Notes under the pieces: generated by a model | The model's database searches: none | Told to the model about the DNA's origin: nothing | What the model saw: the letters and a program-made list of their open reading frames with translations, nothing else | Assembly: GCA_004214155.1 (NCBI GenBank) | Contig: SGYQ01000002.1 | Location: 140,005-204,004, forward strand | DNA length: 64,000 nt | Reading direction: 5' to 3' | From: Burkholderiaceae bacterium | GTDB taxonomy: Bacteria > Pseudomonadota > Gammaproteobacteria > Burkholderiales > Burkholderiaceae_A | Shown: positions 34,431 to 42,330 of the stretch, in pieces | How the letters are laid out: the number at the start of each line of letters is the position of its first letter | How positions within the stretch are numbered: the first letter of the stretch is position 1 | Program-made: the position numbers and the translations under genes

Positions 34431-34910
34431 CTAGTTTTTTTTATCAAGAAAACTCACTTTCGAACACTGAAAAACTTCCTTCCATATATCTTGTGACTTC
34501 TCAAACACAAATGATTGTTTGGATAAAACCCCATTCGCCATTTGCACAACTTCGTAACCGTTAAAAACCCTCCTGGTTTCATCATACCTGACTTTGTTAC
34601 ACAACCATTCGTTTCGTGATTGTACTTTACAATCCTTAAAATGGGACTTTTCTATATTATCTTTCTCACGTTTACTAATTTCTAACTCTCCTCTGTCAAT
34701 AGAATAACTGATCTGTCCAAAAGGCTTGCATACTTCAGCGCAAAGGATAGCCGAGCTAGAATCTGGGCACAATAGTAATGGGTAAGAACTAGCTGCTAAT
34801 GTACTTGCTGCTAATGTACTTTTATACACAAGAATAAAAAAGCCAAAAGCAAAAAGTTCAAGAATTTGAGTTACCAGACGACTATTTGGGTAGCCATATA
34901 TGAAAATCAT
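34431..34910 (-). CDS. Exported Cys-rich protein, unknown (paralogue of 35277 gene)
   Basis: No named family. The start is uncertain: the ATG at 34910 gives 159 residues with a hydrophobic stretch (about 17-38, ELFAFGFFILVY) acting as signal peptide or anchor; a longer frame to 35081 is antisense to the neighbouring gene and is rejected. The mature part has Cys in LLCPDSSSAILCAEVCKP, FKDCKVQSRNEWLC and FQCSK. This matches the neighbour at 35277 (CPSIEAGKVCSMRC, LKNCEVQNANNWFC), so the two are diverged copies. A 15-base tandem duplication codes for STLAASTLAAS just after the hydrophobic part. Confidence 0.6.
   Translation of the reverse strand: MIFIYGYPNSRLVTQILELFAFGFFILVYKSTLAASTLAASSYPLLLCPDSSSAILCAEVCKPFGQISYSIDRGELEISKREKDNIEKSHFKDCKVQSRNEWLCNKVRYDETRRVFNGYEVVQMANGVLSKQSFVFEKSQDIWKEVFQCSKVSFLDKKN
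34792..34821. repeat. 15-bp perfect tandem duplication
   Basis: The unit GCTGCTAATGTACTT occurs twice head to tail (34792-34806 and 34807-34821). It is in frame within the exported Cys-rich gene on the minus strand and adds five residues (STLAA) just after the signal-peptide core. It is probably a recent replication-slippage product. Confidence 0.9.
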
Positions 34911-35295
34911 AAAATCAACAATTAATCTTATCCTCCTTATAGCATTAATTAGCTCTAGCACGATCGCGTTTTCTTCTACCACAAGAATATCATGTGACGG
35001 AAATATGGAAAAGACTAATGTTTCCGAAACGGACATAACAGACAAAAAAGGAGTAAAAAGTAATTTAACAATACTGTTCACAAACGATAAAGCGATACTT
35101 CCAGGCGCTGTATTATCCTGTGTACGTTACAGAGAGCAGTCACGGGTACTTTGCGAGTCCCGCACGTTGACCCAATTCAGAATATTAAAACTAGTCGATG
35201 GAACAGTAGTTTACAAGTATATAGACAGTGTAAAACAAAATACTGAAATATTTACCGGGTATTGCAAACCAGGTGCTCACTCTCGGGCACAATAA
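34900..35295 (+). CDS. Exported small Cys-containing protein, unknown
   Basis: No family recognised. A clean signal peptide (residues 1-24, LILLIALISSSTIAFS) leaves a mature protein of about 107 residues with Cys in RISCDG, LSCVRYREQSRVLCES and GYCKPG. Predicted strands (NLTILFTNDKAI, TVVYKYIDS) and the Cys order resemble the lipoprotein at 33852, though on the opposite strand. It overlaps the divergent 34431 gene by 11 bases at the start and the convergent 35277 gene by 19 bases at the end. This crowding suggests local shuffling of related genes. Confidence 0.65.
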   Translation: MKIIKSTINLILLIALISSSTIAFSSTTRISCDGNMEKTNVSETDITDKKGVKSNLTILFTNDKAILPGAVLSCVRYREQSRVLCESRTLTQFRILKLVDGTVVYKYIDSVKQNTEIFTGYCKPGAHSRAQ

Positions 35296-35669
35296 ACGGA
35301 CACATCATCTTCCCCATCCAACATTCGAAATATCTTCTTGCTAAAATACACACCTTGTACCATGGAATGAGTCTGCTCCTGAAAAACCTCAATGATTTCA
35401 CAAAACCAATTGTTAGCATTTTGAACTTCACAATTTTTCAAGGTTTCTGGGGCAACTTCATTTTCTGTAAAAAACGTTACGTTTACGTAACCTTCTTTAG
35501 AATTCCTCCTCACATCAAATGAAATATTTCCAATTTTCTCACATCTCATGGAGCATACTTTCCCCGCCTCGATTGAAGGACAAGAATAAAAGTCATACAT
35601 CTCCTCGGCCGGTGACAATCTGGTTACAAACAACACGAATATCGTTGCAATTTTATATTTCTTTAACAT
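35277..35669 (-). CDS. Exported Cys-rich protein, unknown (paralogue of 34431 gene)
   Basis: No named family. The ATG at 35669 is chosen because AAGGA lies upstream and the signal peptide (KIATIFVLFVTRLSPAEE) then starts cleanly; the ATG at 35699 has no ribosome site. The mature protein of about 110 residues has Cys in YSCPSIEAGKVCSMRC, LKNCEVQNANNWFC and VYCARE. Alignment by eye with the 34431 product shows the same CP...C...C, then K(D/N)C-x-VQ-x2-N-x-W-x-C order. Probably a disulphide-stabilised periplasmic beta protein. Confidence 0.65.
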   Translation of the reverse strand: MLKKYKIATIFVLFVTRLSPAEEMYDFYSCPSIEAGKVCSMRCEKIGNISFDVRRNSKEGYVNVTFFTENEVAPETLKNCEVQNANNWFCEIIEVFQEQTHSMVQGVYFSKKIFRMLDGEDDVSVYCARE

Positions 35670-35798
35670 TATGAAACAATCCTTACAACCCAAAACCATG
35701 TAAATTATTACCTATTTTCCTGATGAAAAACAATAATACTTTTGCGCTTGTAAGCTATACTATCAATTAACTTGTATTTTATACAACTGGGGTAGTTA

Positions 35799-35909
35799 TT
35801 GAGTTTGATTGTTTGGCTTTTATTTTTACTTTTGTTCCTTTTGCTCATCCAGATATACAGAATAGCCAGGACTGTATTAATGATCTTTTTTGAACTCATT
35901 CATGATTAG
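35799..35909 (+). CDS. 36-residue single-span membrane ORF (weak candidate)
   Basis: From a TTG at 35799 a 36-codon frame runs to TAG at 35907 and codes for a highly hydrophobic helix (IVWLLFLLLFLLLIQIY) followed by an amphipathic basic tail. It ends eight bases before the ATG of the 35918 gene, as in a small operon. The start is non-ATG with ACTGGGG upstream as a poor ribosome site, and hydrophobic codons are cheap in AT-rich DNA, so it may be chance. The antisense 63-residue frame is rejected. Confidence 0.25.
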   Translation: MSLIVWLLFLLLFLLLIQIYRIARTVLMIFFELIHD

Positions 35910-35917
35910 GAAAGAAA

Positions 35918-36157
35918 ATGAAAATTGAATTTAAAAATGTTGCTACGGTTGCTGATATAAAAAAAGCTTTTGAAAAAGCAGAAATTCCAGATGAGGCTAA
36001 AATCGTTGTTCACTATGATTATGACCTTACTTCTAGTGAAGATACACAAGTTGTTAGAGATACAATTGCGAAGTCTCAGGGGAAGTTAAAGTTTTTTATC
36101 CACGAAATACGACAGGATGATGATAACGAGCTAAATATCTATTTACAGTTTGATTAG
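35918..36157 (+). CDS. 79-residue acidic protein, unknown
   Basis: No family recognised. It is a small soluble protein with an alternating alpha/beta look: FKNVATVADIKKAFEKA, then AKIVVHYDYDLTSSED, a helix, and KFFIHEIRQDDDNELNIYLQF. AGGAAAG sits just before the ATG. It is followed nine bases later by a second unknown gene on the same strand, so the two probably form an operon. The strongly acidic loops could bind a cation or mimic nucleic acid; neither is supported by a motif. Confidence 0.6.
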   Translation: MKIEFKNVATVADIKKAFEKAEIPDEAKIVVHYDYDLTSSEDTQVVRDTIAKSQGKLKFFIHEIRQDDDNELNIYLQFD

Positions 36158-36166
36158 ATTTCATAA

Positions 36167-36805
36167 ATGAAAAACCTTGTATCAAAAAACCATAATGCTT
36201 CATGTTATGTGAACATAGTAATAAAGACAGTTGCTCACTTAGAGTATCCCGAAGAAGGAAGCGAGAACTTTGAGAAAATGTTTATCGATCATGGTTTGCT
36301 TAATCTACAACCTGAACCGTTAGACCCGGAATCATTGCTGGAGGAAATTAAATTATTAGAAAAAAAAGGCAAGGAGGATTCGGTCGAAATAAAGGATCAA
36401 TATAGTAAATTATTGGAAATTTTTAATTCCTACGAGTTTGCATCGGAAACGTTAGGTTTGTTTATAGATAATTATGACTGTCTGGCAAAACACAAAGAAA
36501 CAGTCTCAAATAATGATAACAAGGTGGCAAAATTTATTATCGCTAATGATGTTTCAATTGGTTCAATATTATCAGAAAGTATGCTTATCGACAGCATTGA
36601 AAAGCATAAGGGAAATACAATACAAGAGAAGTTTCAAATCCTATTAAATAAAATTTTGAGCTGCAAGCTGCCAAACCCGGATACTTTCAACGAAGAAAAC
36701 GTCGTAGTAAGACTATTATCAAACGTAACAAGCGTTGAGATAGCTAAGGATAATAAGTTTATCAAATTTGCAGAACAGGTTAAGAACCAGGAAAAAAGAA
36801 GTTGA
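36167..36805 (+). CDS. 212-residue helical protein, unknown
   Basis: No family recognised. It is soluble, acidic and mostly helical, with a Glu/Lys-rich likely coiled coil around residues 55-90 (SLLEEIKLLEKKGKEDSV). There is no signal peptide, membrane segment or catalytic motif that I can identify. It follows the 79-residue gene by nine bases with no clear ribosome site of its own, consistent with coupling. Downstream it converges with the HAD gene of the Anbu cluster, 30 bases away. Confidence 0.6.
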   Translation: MKNLVSKNHNASCYVNIVIKTVAHLEYPEEGSENFEKMFIDHGLLNLQPEPLDPESLLEEIKLLEKKGKEDSVEIKDQYSKLLEIFNSYEFASETLGLFIDNYDCLAKHKETVSNNDNKVAKFIIANDVSIGSILSESMLIDSIEKHKGNTIQEKFQILLNKILSCKLPNPDTFNEENVVVRLLSNVTSVEIAKDNKFIKFAEQVKNQEKRS

Positions 36806-36835
36806 AATAATTATTAAAAATCAAGAGATCAAAAA

Positions 36836-37249
36836 TTAAGCTGAAACTAACCAACTTTTCAGTACTTCTATTTGTTTTTTCCCAATACCCATATCTGATT
36901 GACATTCTATAAGCCTTTTCTCATCTTTAGGAAACTCCTGGGATGCATCATCGATAGCTCTCCAATCTAAAATATGATTCTCCTCTGCGTAAGCCTTGAT
37001 CTCTAAGTATCTCGCATACGGACCAGTAACAATATCGCCTGTAACCCCAACAACTCTCTCGCCTAGTGTCTTCAAATTTTCTTTTAAAGATGAAACATCA
37101 TAAAACAGTCTCCATGTGGAGGAAATAACAACTTCGAAAGAAAAATCTTTAGCTAGATCCTCTAAGAGATACAACTTTGAAAATCTTTCCTCAACGTTTG
37201 CTTGTATTACATGCAAAACTCCATCAAAATCCAAAAATATTGTCTTCAT
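36836..37249 (-). CDS. HAD-like phosphatase (Swiss Army Knife repair type)
   Basis: Small HAD-superfamily protein. Motif I is at the extreme N-terminus (IFLDFDGVLH, nucleophile Asp8 and acid Asp10), and motif II is VISSTWR, the form seen in the HAD domain of Swiss-Army-Knife RNA repair proteins (PF18143). The late acidic motif is in WRAIDDAS. Length is 137 residues, a single Rossmann core without cap. It sits at the 3' end of the proteasome-like operon on the same strand, 48 bases after the Anbu gene; a functional link is only inference. Confidence 0.75.
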   Translation of the reverse strand: MKTIFLDFDGVLHVIQANVEERFSKLYLLEDLAKDFSFEVVISSTWRLFYDVSSLKENLKTLGERVVGVTGDIVTGPYARYLEIKAYAEENHILDWRAIDDASQEFPKDEKRLIECQSDMGIGKKQIEVLKSWLVSA

Positions 37250-37297
37250 ATTAATTAAACTATAGTTAAAGTTTTTATCACTACTATCGTCATAAAA

Positions 37298-38074
37298 TTA
37301 ATCACTTAAATTATTTCTATCGTAGCCTAGAGGATATTTTATATCAACGGACGGACTATCGTCCCACACAATATTCTCTAATTTATTAAACCCCTCTTTT
37401 AAATGATTACTCCAAATACTTTTTAACTTCTCATAACACTTATCTTTTTTATTTAAATGCTTATGCTTGAAATTATTCGGAGACTTTTTCTCATATAAAC
37501 ACATATCTAGTGGAAGACCTACTGAAATATTAGACCTGATAGTTGAATCCATAGACAGTAGCATACACTTAGCAGCAGCCTCGAGACTCATGTCATTCGT
37601 CAAAACTCTATCAAGAATTGGTTTACCGTATTTCGATTCACCAATCTGAAAATACAATGAGTCCTCGTCAGACTCAATAAAATTCCCTGCGGAGTATATT
37701 TTGAATAATCTGGGCTCCTCACCCAAAATATGACCTCCTACTATGAAAGAGCAATTAAAATCCAGACCCTCTTGAGAGAGATACTTTCCGTCCCTTTTCC
37801 TTACCTCCCTCATACAGTTACCTACAACTTCAGCAACATTGTATAACGAAGTTGCTTCCCAAAACCGTTTGCCTTTGCTGTCAATTAACAGCGACTTAAC
37901 ACTCTGAGTAATCGCTAAATTCCCTGCACAAAGAATAAATATCGTCCTGTCATTCTTTTTTTTATAAATACTCATCTTTTTTGTTATTGAAATATCGTCA
38001 ACACCTGCGTTAGTTCGAGAATCACTTAAAAGAACTAAACCTGCAGATAATTTTGCGGCAACACAATAAGTCAT
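37298..38074 (-). CDS. Anbu-type bacterial proteasome homologue
   Basis: Ntn-hydrolase of the Anbu (ancestral beta subunit, BPH) family. Thr2 becomes the N-terminal nucleophile after Met removal (MTYCVAAK); the partners Asp18 (LLSDSRTNAG) and Lys33 (ITKKM) sit where proteasomal Asp17 and Lys33 do. The LSDSRTNAGVDDIS stretch is diagnostic and separates it from HslV. Length is 258 residues. GAGGG precedes the ATG. It is the fourth gene of the ATP-grasp/alpha-E/transglutaminase operon, the usual company of Anbu, pointing to a shared peptide-bond-making and -breaking pathway whose substrate is unknown. Confidence 0.93.
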   Translation of the reverse strand: MTYCVAAKLSAGLVLLSDSRTNAGVDDISITKKMSIYKKKNDRTIFILCAGNLAITQSVKSLLIDSKGKRFWEATSLYNVAEVVGNCMREVRKRDGKYLSQEGLDFNCSFIVGGHILGEEPRLFKIYSAGNFIESDEDSLYFQIGESKYGKPILDRVLTNDMSLEAAAKCMLLSMDSTIRSNISVGLPLDMCLYEKKSPNNFKHKHLNKKDKCYEKLKSIWSNHLKEGFNKLENIVWDDSPSVDIKYPLGYDRNNLSD

Positions 38075-38092
38075 ATTTTATTCCCTCGTCAC

Positions 38093-38908
38093 CTATTCCG
38101 AAACGGATACTTTGACATACATATCCTCGTTTCCACCACCATGTCTAACGCCCCTGATCGGAGCGATTGAAAGGTAATCAGTACCAATTCCTAAACTGAG
38201 AAATTTTTCATCAACTAACTTTTTATTGGTAACATCTATGCCAACCCATTTCCCTAACCAAACTTCAACCCAGGCGTGAGTTGCTTGACTAGCATCGCTT
38301 TCACCCTGTAAATAACCACTAACATACCGTGCAGGAAGTCCTATCGCCCTCGCAGCGGCAAGCATTACATGGGCGTGGTCCTGACAAACACCGGCTTTTT
38401 GTTCCCATGCTTCGATAGCCGTAGTCTTTACCCCTGTAGCTCCTTTTGTATATTCAATTCTTTCTTCTATAGCTTCAGCAATAAGCAATAAGGAATTCAC
38501 CTGGTCCTTTGTTTTAAATGTTCTAAGTGCCAATTCGTGTATTTCTTTATTTGGCATAGTTAAATCAGTGAATTTTTTAAAAAGATAATGAAACATTTCT
38601 TTTTTTTTGTCTCGGGATGACAGACGCTCTTCAAATCTAGTCCTACCTTTATACATATCGACAAGCCCTGTAACCTCTATGCTGAGGGTCTTAGATGGTT
38701 TGCTCATGACAAGTAAGTGCAATTCATTTCCCAACGAATCGATCTGACTGAAACAATCAAAATTAGACTTTATTTCCCATGATATAATTCGAACACCTCT
38801 CAACTGCCTGGGTGTGAGGTAAATTCGTTGAATAGCATAACTTAAATCAGTCTCATATTCGTATCTAGTTTCATGATGAACTTTTATTCTGTTCACCCTT
38901 TTATTCAT
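38093..38908 (-). CDS. Transglutaminase-like cysteine peptidase of the Anbu operon
   Basis: Transglutaminase-fold protein with the catalytic triad Cys175 (AGVCQDHAH), His211 (QATHAWVE) and Asp225 (GIDVTN). An N-terminal beta-sandwich domain (about residues 1-85, with LTPRQLRGVRIISW) is typical of this family. I chose the ATG at 38908, with AGGGA six bases upstream; a GTG one codon earlier is possible. It overlaps the alpha-E gene by eight bases. In such clusters it is predicted to cleave or form amide bonds, perhaps on the product of the ATP-grasp enzyme. Confidence 0.92.
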   Translation of the reverse strand: MNKRVNRIKVHHETRYEYETDLSYAIQRIYLTPRQLRGVRIISWEIKSNFDCFSQIDSLGNELHLLVMSKPSKTLSIEVTGLVDMYKGRTRFEERLSSRDKKKEMFHYLFKKFTDLTMPNKEIHELALRTFKTKDQVNSLLLIAEAIEERIEYTKGATGVKTTAIEAWEQKAGVCQDHAHVMLAAARAIGLPARYVSGYLQGESDASQATHAWVEVWLGKWVGIDVTNKKLVDEKFLSLGIGTDYLSIAPIRGVRHGGGNEDMYVKVSVSE

Positions 38909-39947
38909 CACTATCCCTAATTGTTCTCTGATCGTAATTAACCAATGGACTTATCGGAACTAAGAACTCTCGACTAACAATGGTACCGAGATGATTAACT
39001 CTCTTTAGAAAATTATCCAGGAATAAACGAATATCCTCTACAAAATCACTATCCACCGTTTCATACATTATGTCTGCAACTAACTTGCCCACTAATTTTA
39101 CGCTCAAAGAACTATCAGCAATGCAAACCCTATTAATATTTTTCTGTATATTTTGTACACAAACCAACAAGGACCTAGGCATATCTTTCCTTGTCACTAA
39201 TAATTCTGCTATTTTCTGAGGCGTGATCTCATCTCTGTATACTTGCCTATATATTTCGAATGCAGATAAAGACCGTAAAACGGATAACCAAAAATAATAA
39301 TCTTTCCCCAATCTATCTATTGAATCATCTGGAGCAAAACCTTTCTTTTCCGAAAGTGGCTCGTCCCGTACATTTTCCCATTTGTTTTCCATCTCATTTA
39401 ACGAAAAACTCAAGTCTAGGATTCTAGCTGTATTGTCAGCTCGCTCCAAAAACATACCAATTTTTGTAAAGTAAAGAAATTCATTTCTGGGCATCGTTGC
39501 TTCCAAAACTCCACGAAATATATGCGATTTTTGTTTTACCCAGTCTAGAACTTTCTCAGGGTCTTTTATCCAGGAAGAGTTTTTGAAAATGGTATCACAT
39601 TCAAGACCTGCCGAATTGATCATTTCCCATAATTCTGTGGGAATACCTCCTCTTACACTCCTAGCATTATCACGAGCTTTTCTCAGGCAAGAAATAATAC
39701 TAGACTCATTTTTATGATCCTCAACCATAAATCTTAATACACTTTTCGGTAGCATTTTTTTTTCATCTATAGAGAATTGGTCTAACTCAAACAAATCAAG
39801 AATCGACTTCCATTGCCTATGAGCAGAGTCCTCCGCATTTGGCAACATTGAGGAATGATGTTGTGCATTTAGCAAGCGCGCAGTATTCTCGGCTCGCTCC
39901 ATGTGTCTCGCCATCCAATATAGGTTATCTGCCGTTCTACTTAACAT
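38901..39947 (-). CDS. Alpha-E domain protein (DUF403)
   Basis: All-helical alpha-E family protein. It opens with the signature MLSRTADNLYWMARHMERAENTARLL and repeats a similar helix near residue 190 (MFLERADNTARILDL). The ATG at 39947 follows the upstream stop (39949-39951) by one base and puts the signature at the N-terminus, giving 348 residues; a longer frame to 40025 would overlap the ATP-grasp gene. The biochemical role is unknown, but it is almost always next to the circularly permuted ATP-grasp and the transglutaminase-like gene, as here. Confidence 0.92.
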   Translation of the reverse strand: MLSRTADNLYWMARHMERAENTARLLNAQHHSSMLPNAEDSAHRQWKSILDLFELDQFSIDEKKMLPKSVLRFMVEDHKNESSIISCLRKARDNARSVRGGIPTELWEMINSAGLECDTIFKNSSWIKDPEKVLDWVKQKSHIFRGVLEATMPRNEFLYFTKIGMFLERADNTARILDLSFSLNEMENKWENVRDEPLSEKKGFAPDDSIDRLGKDYYFWLSVLRSLSAFEIYRQVYRDEITPQKIAELLVTRKDMPRSLLVCVQNIQKNINRVCIADSSLSVKLVGKLVADIMYETVDSDFVEDIRLFLDNFLKRVNHLGTIVSREFLVPISPLVNYDQRTIRDSDE

Positions 39948-39948
39948 T

Positions 39949-41406
39949 TTACCAAATAACCCATGTGTCTTTAGTTCCTCCCCCTTGGGAGGAGTTAACA
40001 ACGACAGAGCCCTCTTTAAGAGCAACTCTAGTCAAACCTCCGGGAACGACAACTGGGTTTGGTCCGTGCAGAACGAAGGGTCTTAAATCGACGTGTCTCG
40101 GTACAATTTCATGGTTTACGTATGTCGGACTTGTAGACAAAGCAAGCATGGGCTGAGCAATAAATTTCTCTGGACTTGTTTCTATTCTTCCTTTGTATCT
40201 GGCAATCTCATTTTTTGTTGCAAGAGGCCCTACTAGCATTCCAACTCCTCCAGCACCGTGGACTTCCTTAACAACTAGTTTGTTTAAATTTTTCAATACG
40301 TAACTCTTATGTCGTTTGTTTCTGCAAAGATATGTTTTAACATTATTTAAAAGTGGCTCCTCTCCAAGATAAAACTTGATCATCTCAGGTACGTAAGGAT
40401 AAACGGACTTATCATCTGCGATTCCTGTTCCGACAGCATTACACAAAATAACTCCACCAGATCTAATTACCGCTAACAATCCAGGAATACCCAAAACTGA
40501 ATCTGGACGAAAAAATAAGGGGTCGATGAAATCATCATCAATCCTTCTATAAATAACGTCTACTCTAATAGATCCGGCAGTTGTTTTCATGAAAACTCTT
40601 TCATTTTCAACAAACAAATCTCTTCCCTCCACAAGTTCAATTCCCATTTGCTGAGCAAGATATGCGTGTTCGAAATATGCACTATTAAAAATACCGGGTG
40701 TTAGAAGAACTACGCATGGATCATCTGAAAAAGTCCTTGCCATTGACTTTAAATGTTTTAGCAGTAAATCTGGGTAATGTTCTATAGGGGATACCTTATT
40801 CGTTTCAAATACCTCAGGGAAAAGTCGCATCATTACTTTTCTATTCTCAATCATATAAGACACACCTGATGGCACTCTTAAATTATCCTCTAAAACAAAA
40901 AAGTTATCGTCTTTTGTTCTAACTAAATCTGTTCCGCTAACATGTGCATAAATATTGTCTGGCAGTGTAATACCGTGCATTTGAAAACGAAATTGACTAT
41001 TTTTAAAAATCAGTTCAGCAGGAATGTCTCCATTTGAAAAAATTTTACCCTTACCATAAACATCAGCTAAAAAATAATTTAATGCTAACGTACGTTGCAA
41101 AAGCCCACGCTCGAGAAAGCCCCATTCTGTTTTTGATAAAATTCTAGGTATGAGATCGAAAGGGATAGTCCGATCAATCTCGGTTTCCTCATTACTGTCA
41201 TCAGTCGCATGCATGGTAAAGGTAATACCGAATTTTTTAAAAAGTAATTCTGCCTCTGTATTTGCTGACCTTAAGTCGCCCGAGGACTGTTCCAGAAACC
41301 AAGACCAATAGGACTTACAATGTTCTCGGGGCAGTTTCCTTTTAAAAAACATGCCGAACATTTCGTCGTTAGTGTTTTTATAAGGCGACAGCTTTTTTTC
41401 AGTCAT
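39949..41406 (-). CDS. Circularly permuted ATP-grasp protein (DUF404/407)
   Basis: First gene of the Anbu operon. It belongs to the circularly permuted ATP-grasp group, predicted ATP-dependent carboxylate-amine ligases. Family blocks visible: LRVPSGVSYMIENR around residue 177, VVLLTPGIFNSAYFEHAYLAQQMGIELVEG, VDVIYRRIDDDFIDP and, late, VVKEVHGAGGVGMLVGP, with the C-terminal YVNHEIVPRHVDLRPFVLHG. Length is 485 residues. By analogy with this family it should join amino acids or peptides by amide bonds; the substrate is unknown. Confidence 0.93.
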   Translation of the reverse strand: MTEKKLSPYKNTNDEMFGMFFKRKLPREHCKSYWSWFLEQSSGDLRSANTEAELLFKKFGITFTMHATDDSNEETEIDRTIPFDLIPRILSKTEWGFLERGLLQRTLALNYFLADVYGKGKIFSNGDIPAELIFKNSQFRFQMHGITLPDNIYAHVSGTDLVRTKDDNFFVLEDNLRVPSGVSYMIENRKVMMRLFPEVFETNKVSPIEHYPDLLLKHLKSMARTFSDDPCVVLLTPGIFNSAYFEHAYLAQQMGIELVEGRDLFVENERVFMKTTAGSIRVDVIYRRIDDDFIDPLFFRPDSVLGIPGLLAVIRSGGVILCNAVGTGIADDKSVYPYVPEMIKFYLGEEPLLNNVKTYLCRNKRHKSYVLKNLNKLVVKEVHGAGGVGMLVGPLATKNEIARYKGRIETSPEKFIAQPMLALSTSPTYVNHEIVPRHVDLRPFVLHGPNPVVVPGGLTRVALKEGSVVVNSSQGGGTKDTWVIW

Positions 41407-41518
41407 ACTTTAAAAATATTTTGCATGAACGCATATAGAAGCCTGTTTTTTTTAAACTGACCACCCACTCAATCATCTTTACTCAATCAGAAAAATATTT
41501 ACCTATTTGAAAGTAAAA

Positions 41519-41541
41519 CGGTAGCCTCGAAGAGGCTACCG
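41519..41541 (-). terminator. Intrinsic terminator of the EF-hand lipoprotein gene
   Basis: A perfect hairpin (CGGTAGCCTC, three-base loop, GAGGCTACCG) lies about 46 bases after the lipoprotein stop and, on the minus strand, is followed by TTTTACTTT. The plus-strand side has only weak T enrichment, so it works mainly for the minus strand, insulating the ATP-grasp operon downstream. Confidence 0.8.
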
Positions 41542-41586
41542 CATTGATTTTGTTTAATCTGAAAATTTAACTTAAAACTATTTTGA

Positions 41587-41790
41587 CTATTTGTAAACTC
41601 CCTCATCCTTATAATGCTGCTTCATTTCATCAGGACTAACGGAACCATCTTGATCTGAATCCATATTTTGCCATTCTATTTTGTTATATCCAGTTGAACT
41701 AGATGAAACAGATTCGTTAGAAGAAGTCGTTGCCTTTTCACCACAGCTAACTAATATAAGTAGAGAAAAAATTATTAGAAGTTGTCTCAA
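41587..41790 (-). CDS. Small EF-hand lipoprotein
   Basis: 67-residue lipoprotein with a lipobox (LLILVSC), a Ser/Thr-rich linker and a single EF-hand-type calcium loop, DSDQDGSVSPDE, near the C-terminus. Start choice: a TTG at 41790 is preceded by AAGGTGG at good spacing and gives RQLLIIFSLL directly; the GTG at 41799 lies inside that ribosome site. Function is unknown; comparable small EF-hand lipoproteins are common in aquatic proteobacteria. It has its own terminator (41519-41541). Confidence 0.75.
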   Translation of the reverse strand: MRQLLIIFSLLILVSCGEKATTSSNESVSSSSTGYNKIEWQNMDSDQDGSVSPDEMKQHYKDEGVYK

Positions 41791-41799
41791 AGTACCCAC

Positions 41800-42330
41800 C
41801 TTTCTTTTTTGTTAACAGTTTTACACAAAATGAAAAAATTTAAGCGCACATCCATGATTTTTCAAATCGTTCGAGCATACTTGTTAAAGTCTACGACCAA
41901 TCTGGAAGCGTTACAATCCATAATCTCTTCTTATATTACCAAAAGATTAACCAACCAACTATACGAAACTCTCTATTATCTTTCAAAATTCTGATATACG
42001 CCCAACTTTAGTCAAATTCACCTGACTTTTTTACTGTTCCAGGTATCCCTGTAGTGATTGCGATTGTTATTTTTCTTAATATTTTCTAGACAATAGGCCC
42101 AATAAAAATACCAATCTGTTTTCCTGTCAGAAGACGCTCGAAATAGCACGGTGAAAACCTGCTCACAGCTAAAACATTTTTTTCTCTAACTCTCAAGCAG
42201 TTTTACTTGTCCAAATTGTATACATACTCAATGCTGATTTAATAGCTAAAGAGATCTGATATATAGTAGCAGTCTCCTTAGTTGCGGCCTTAAACCGGCA
42301 CGACACCATCTCTCGTTGACATAAAGTCTA
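41800..42330. other. Gene-poor region
   Basis: About 530 bases with no convincing gene. The plus-strand 70-codon frame to 41994 starts antisense to the lipoprotein and lacks a ribosome site. I see no tRNA cloverleaf, no strong hairpin and no promoter pair that I would defend. It probably holds the lipoprotein promoter near 41800-41860 and decayed sequence. Confidence 0.5.

Noticed and set aside
34911..35081. N-terminal extension of the 34431 Cys-rich gene
   Set aside because: It is antisense to a well-formed signal-peptide gene at 34900 and shows no export or domain signal of its own.
35708..35899. Minus-strand 63-codon open frame
   Set aside because: Basic, Lys/Ser-rich composition typical of AT-rich noise and antisense to the more plausible hydrophobic mini-ORF.
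41782..41994. Plus-strand 70-codon open frame
   Set aside because: Starts antisense to the EF-hand lipoprotein, no ribosome site, no recognisable domain.
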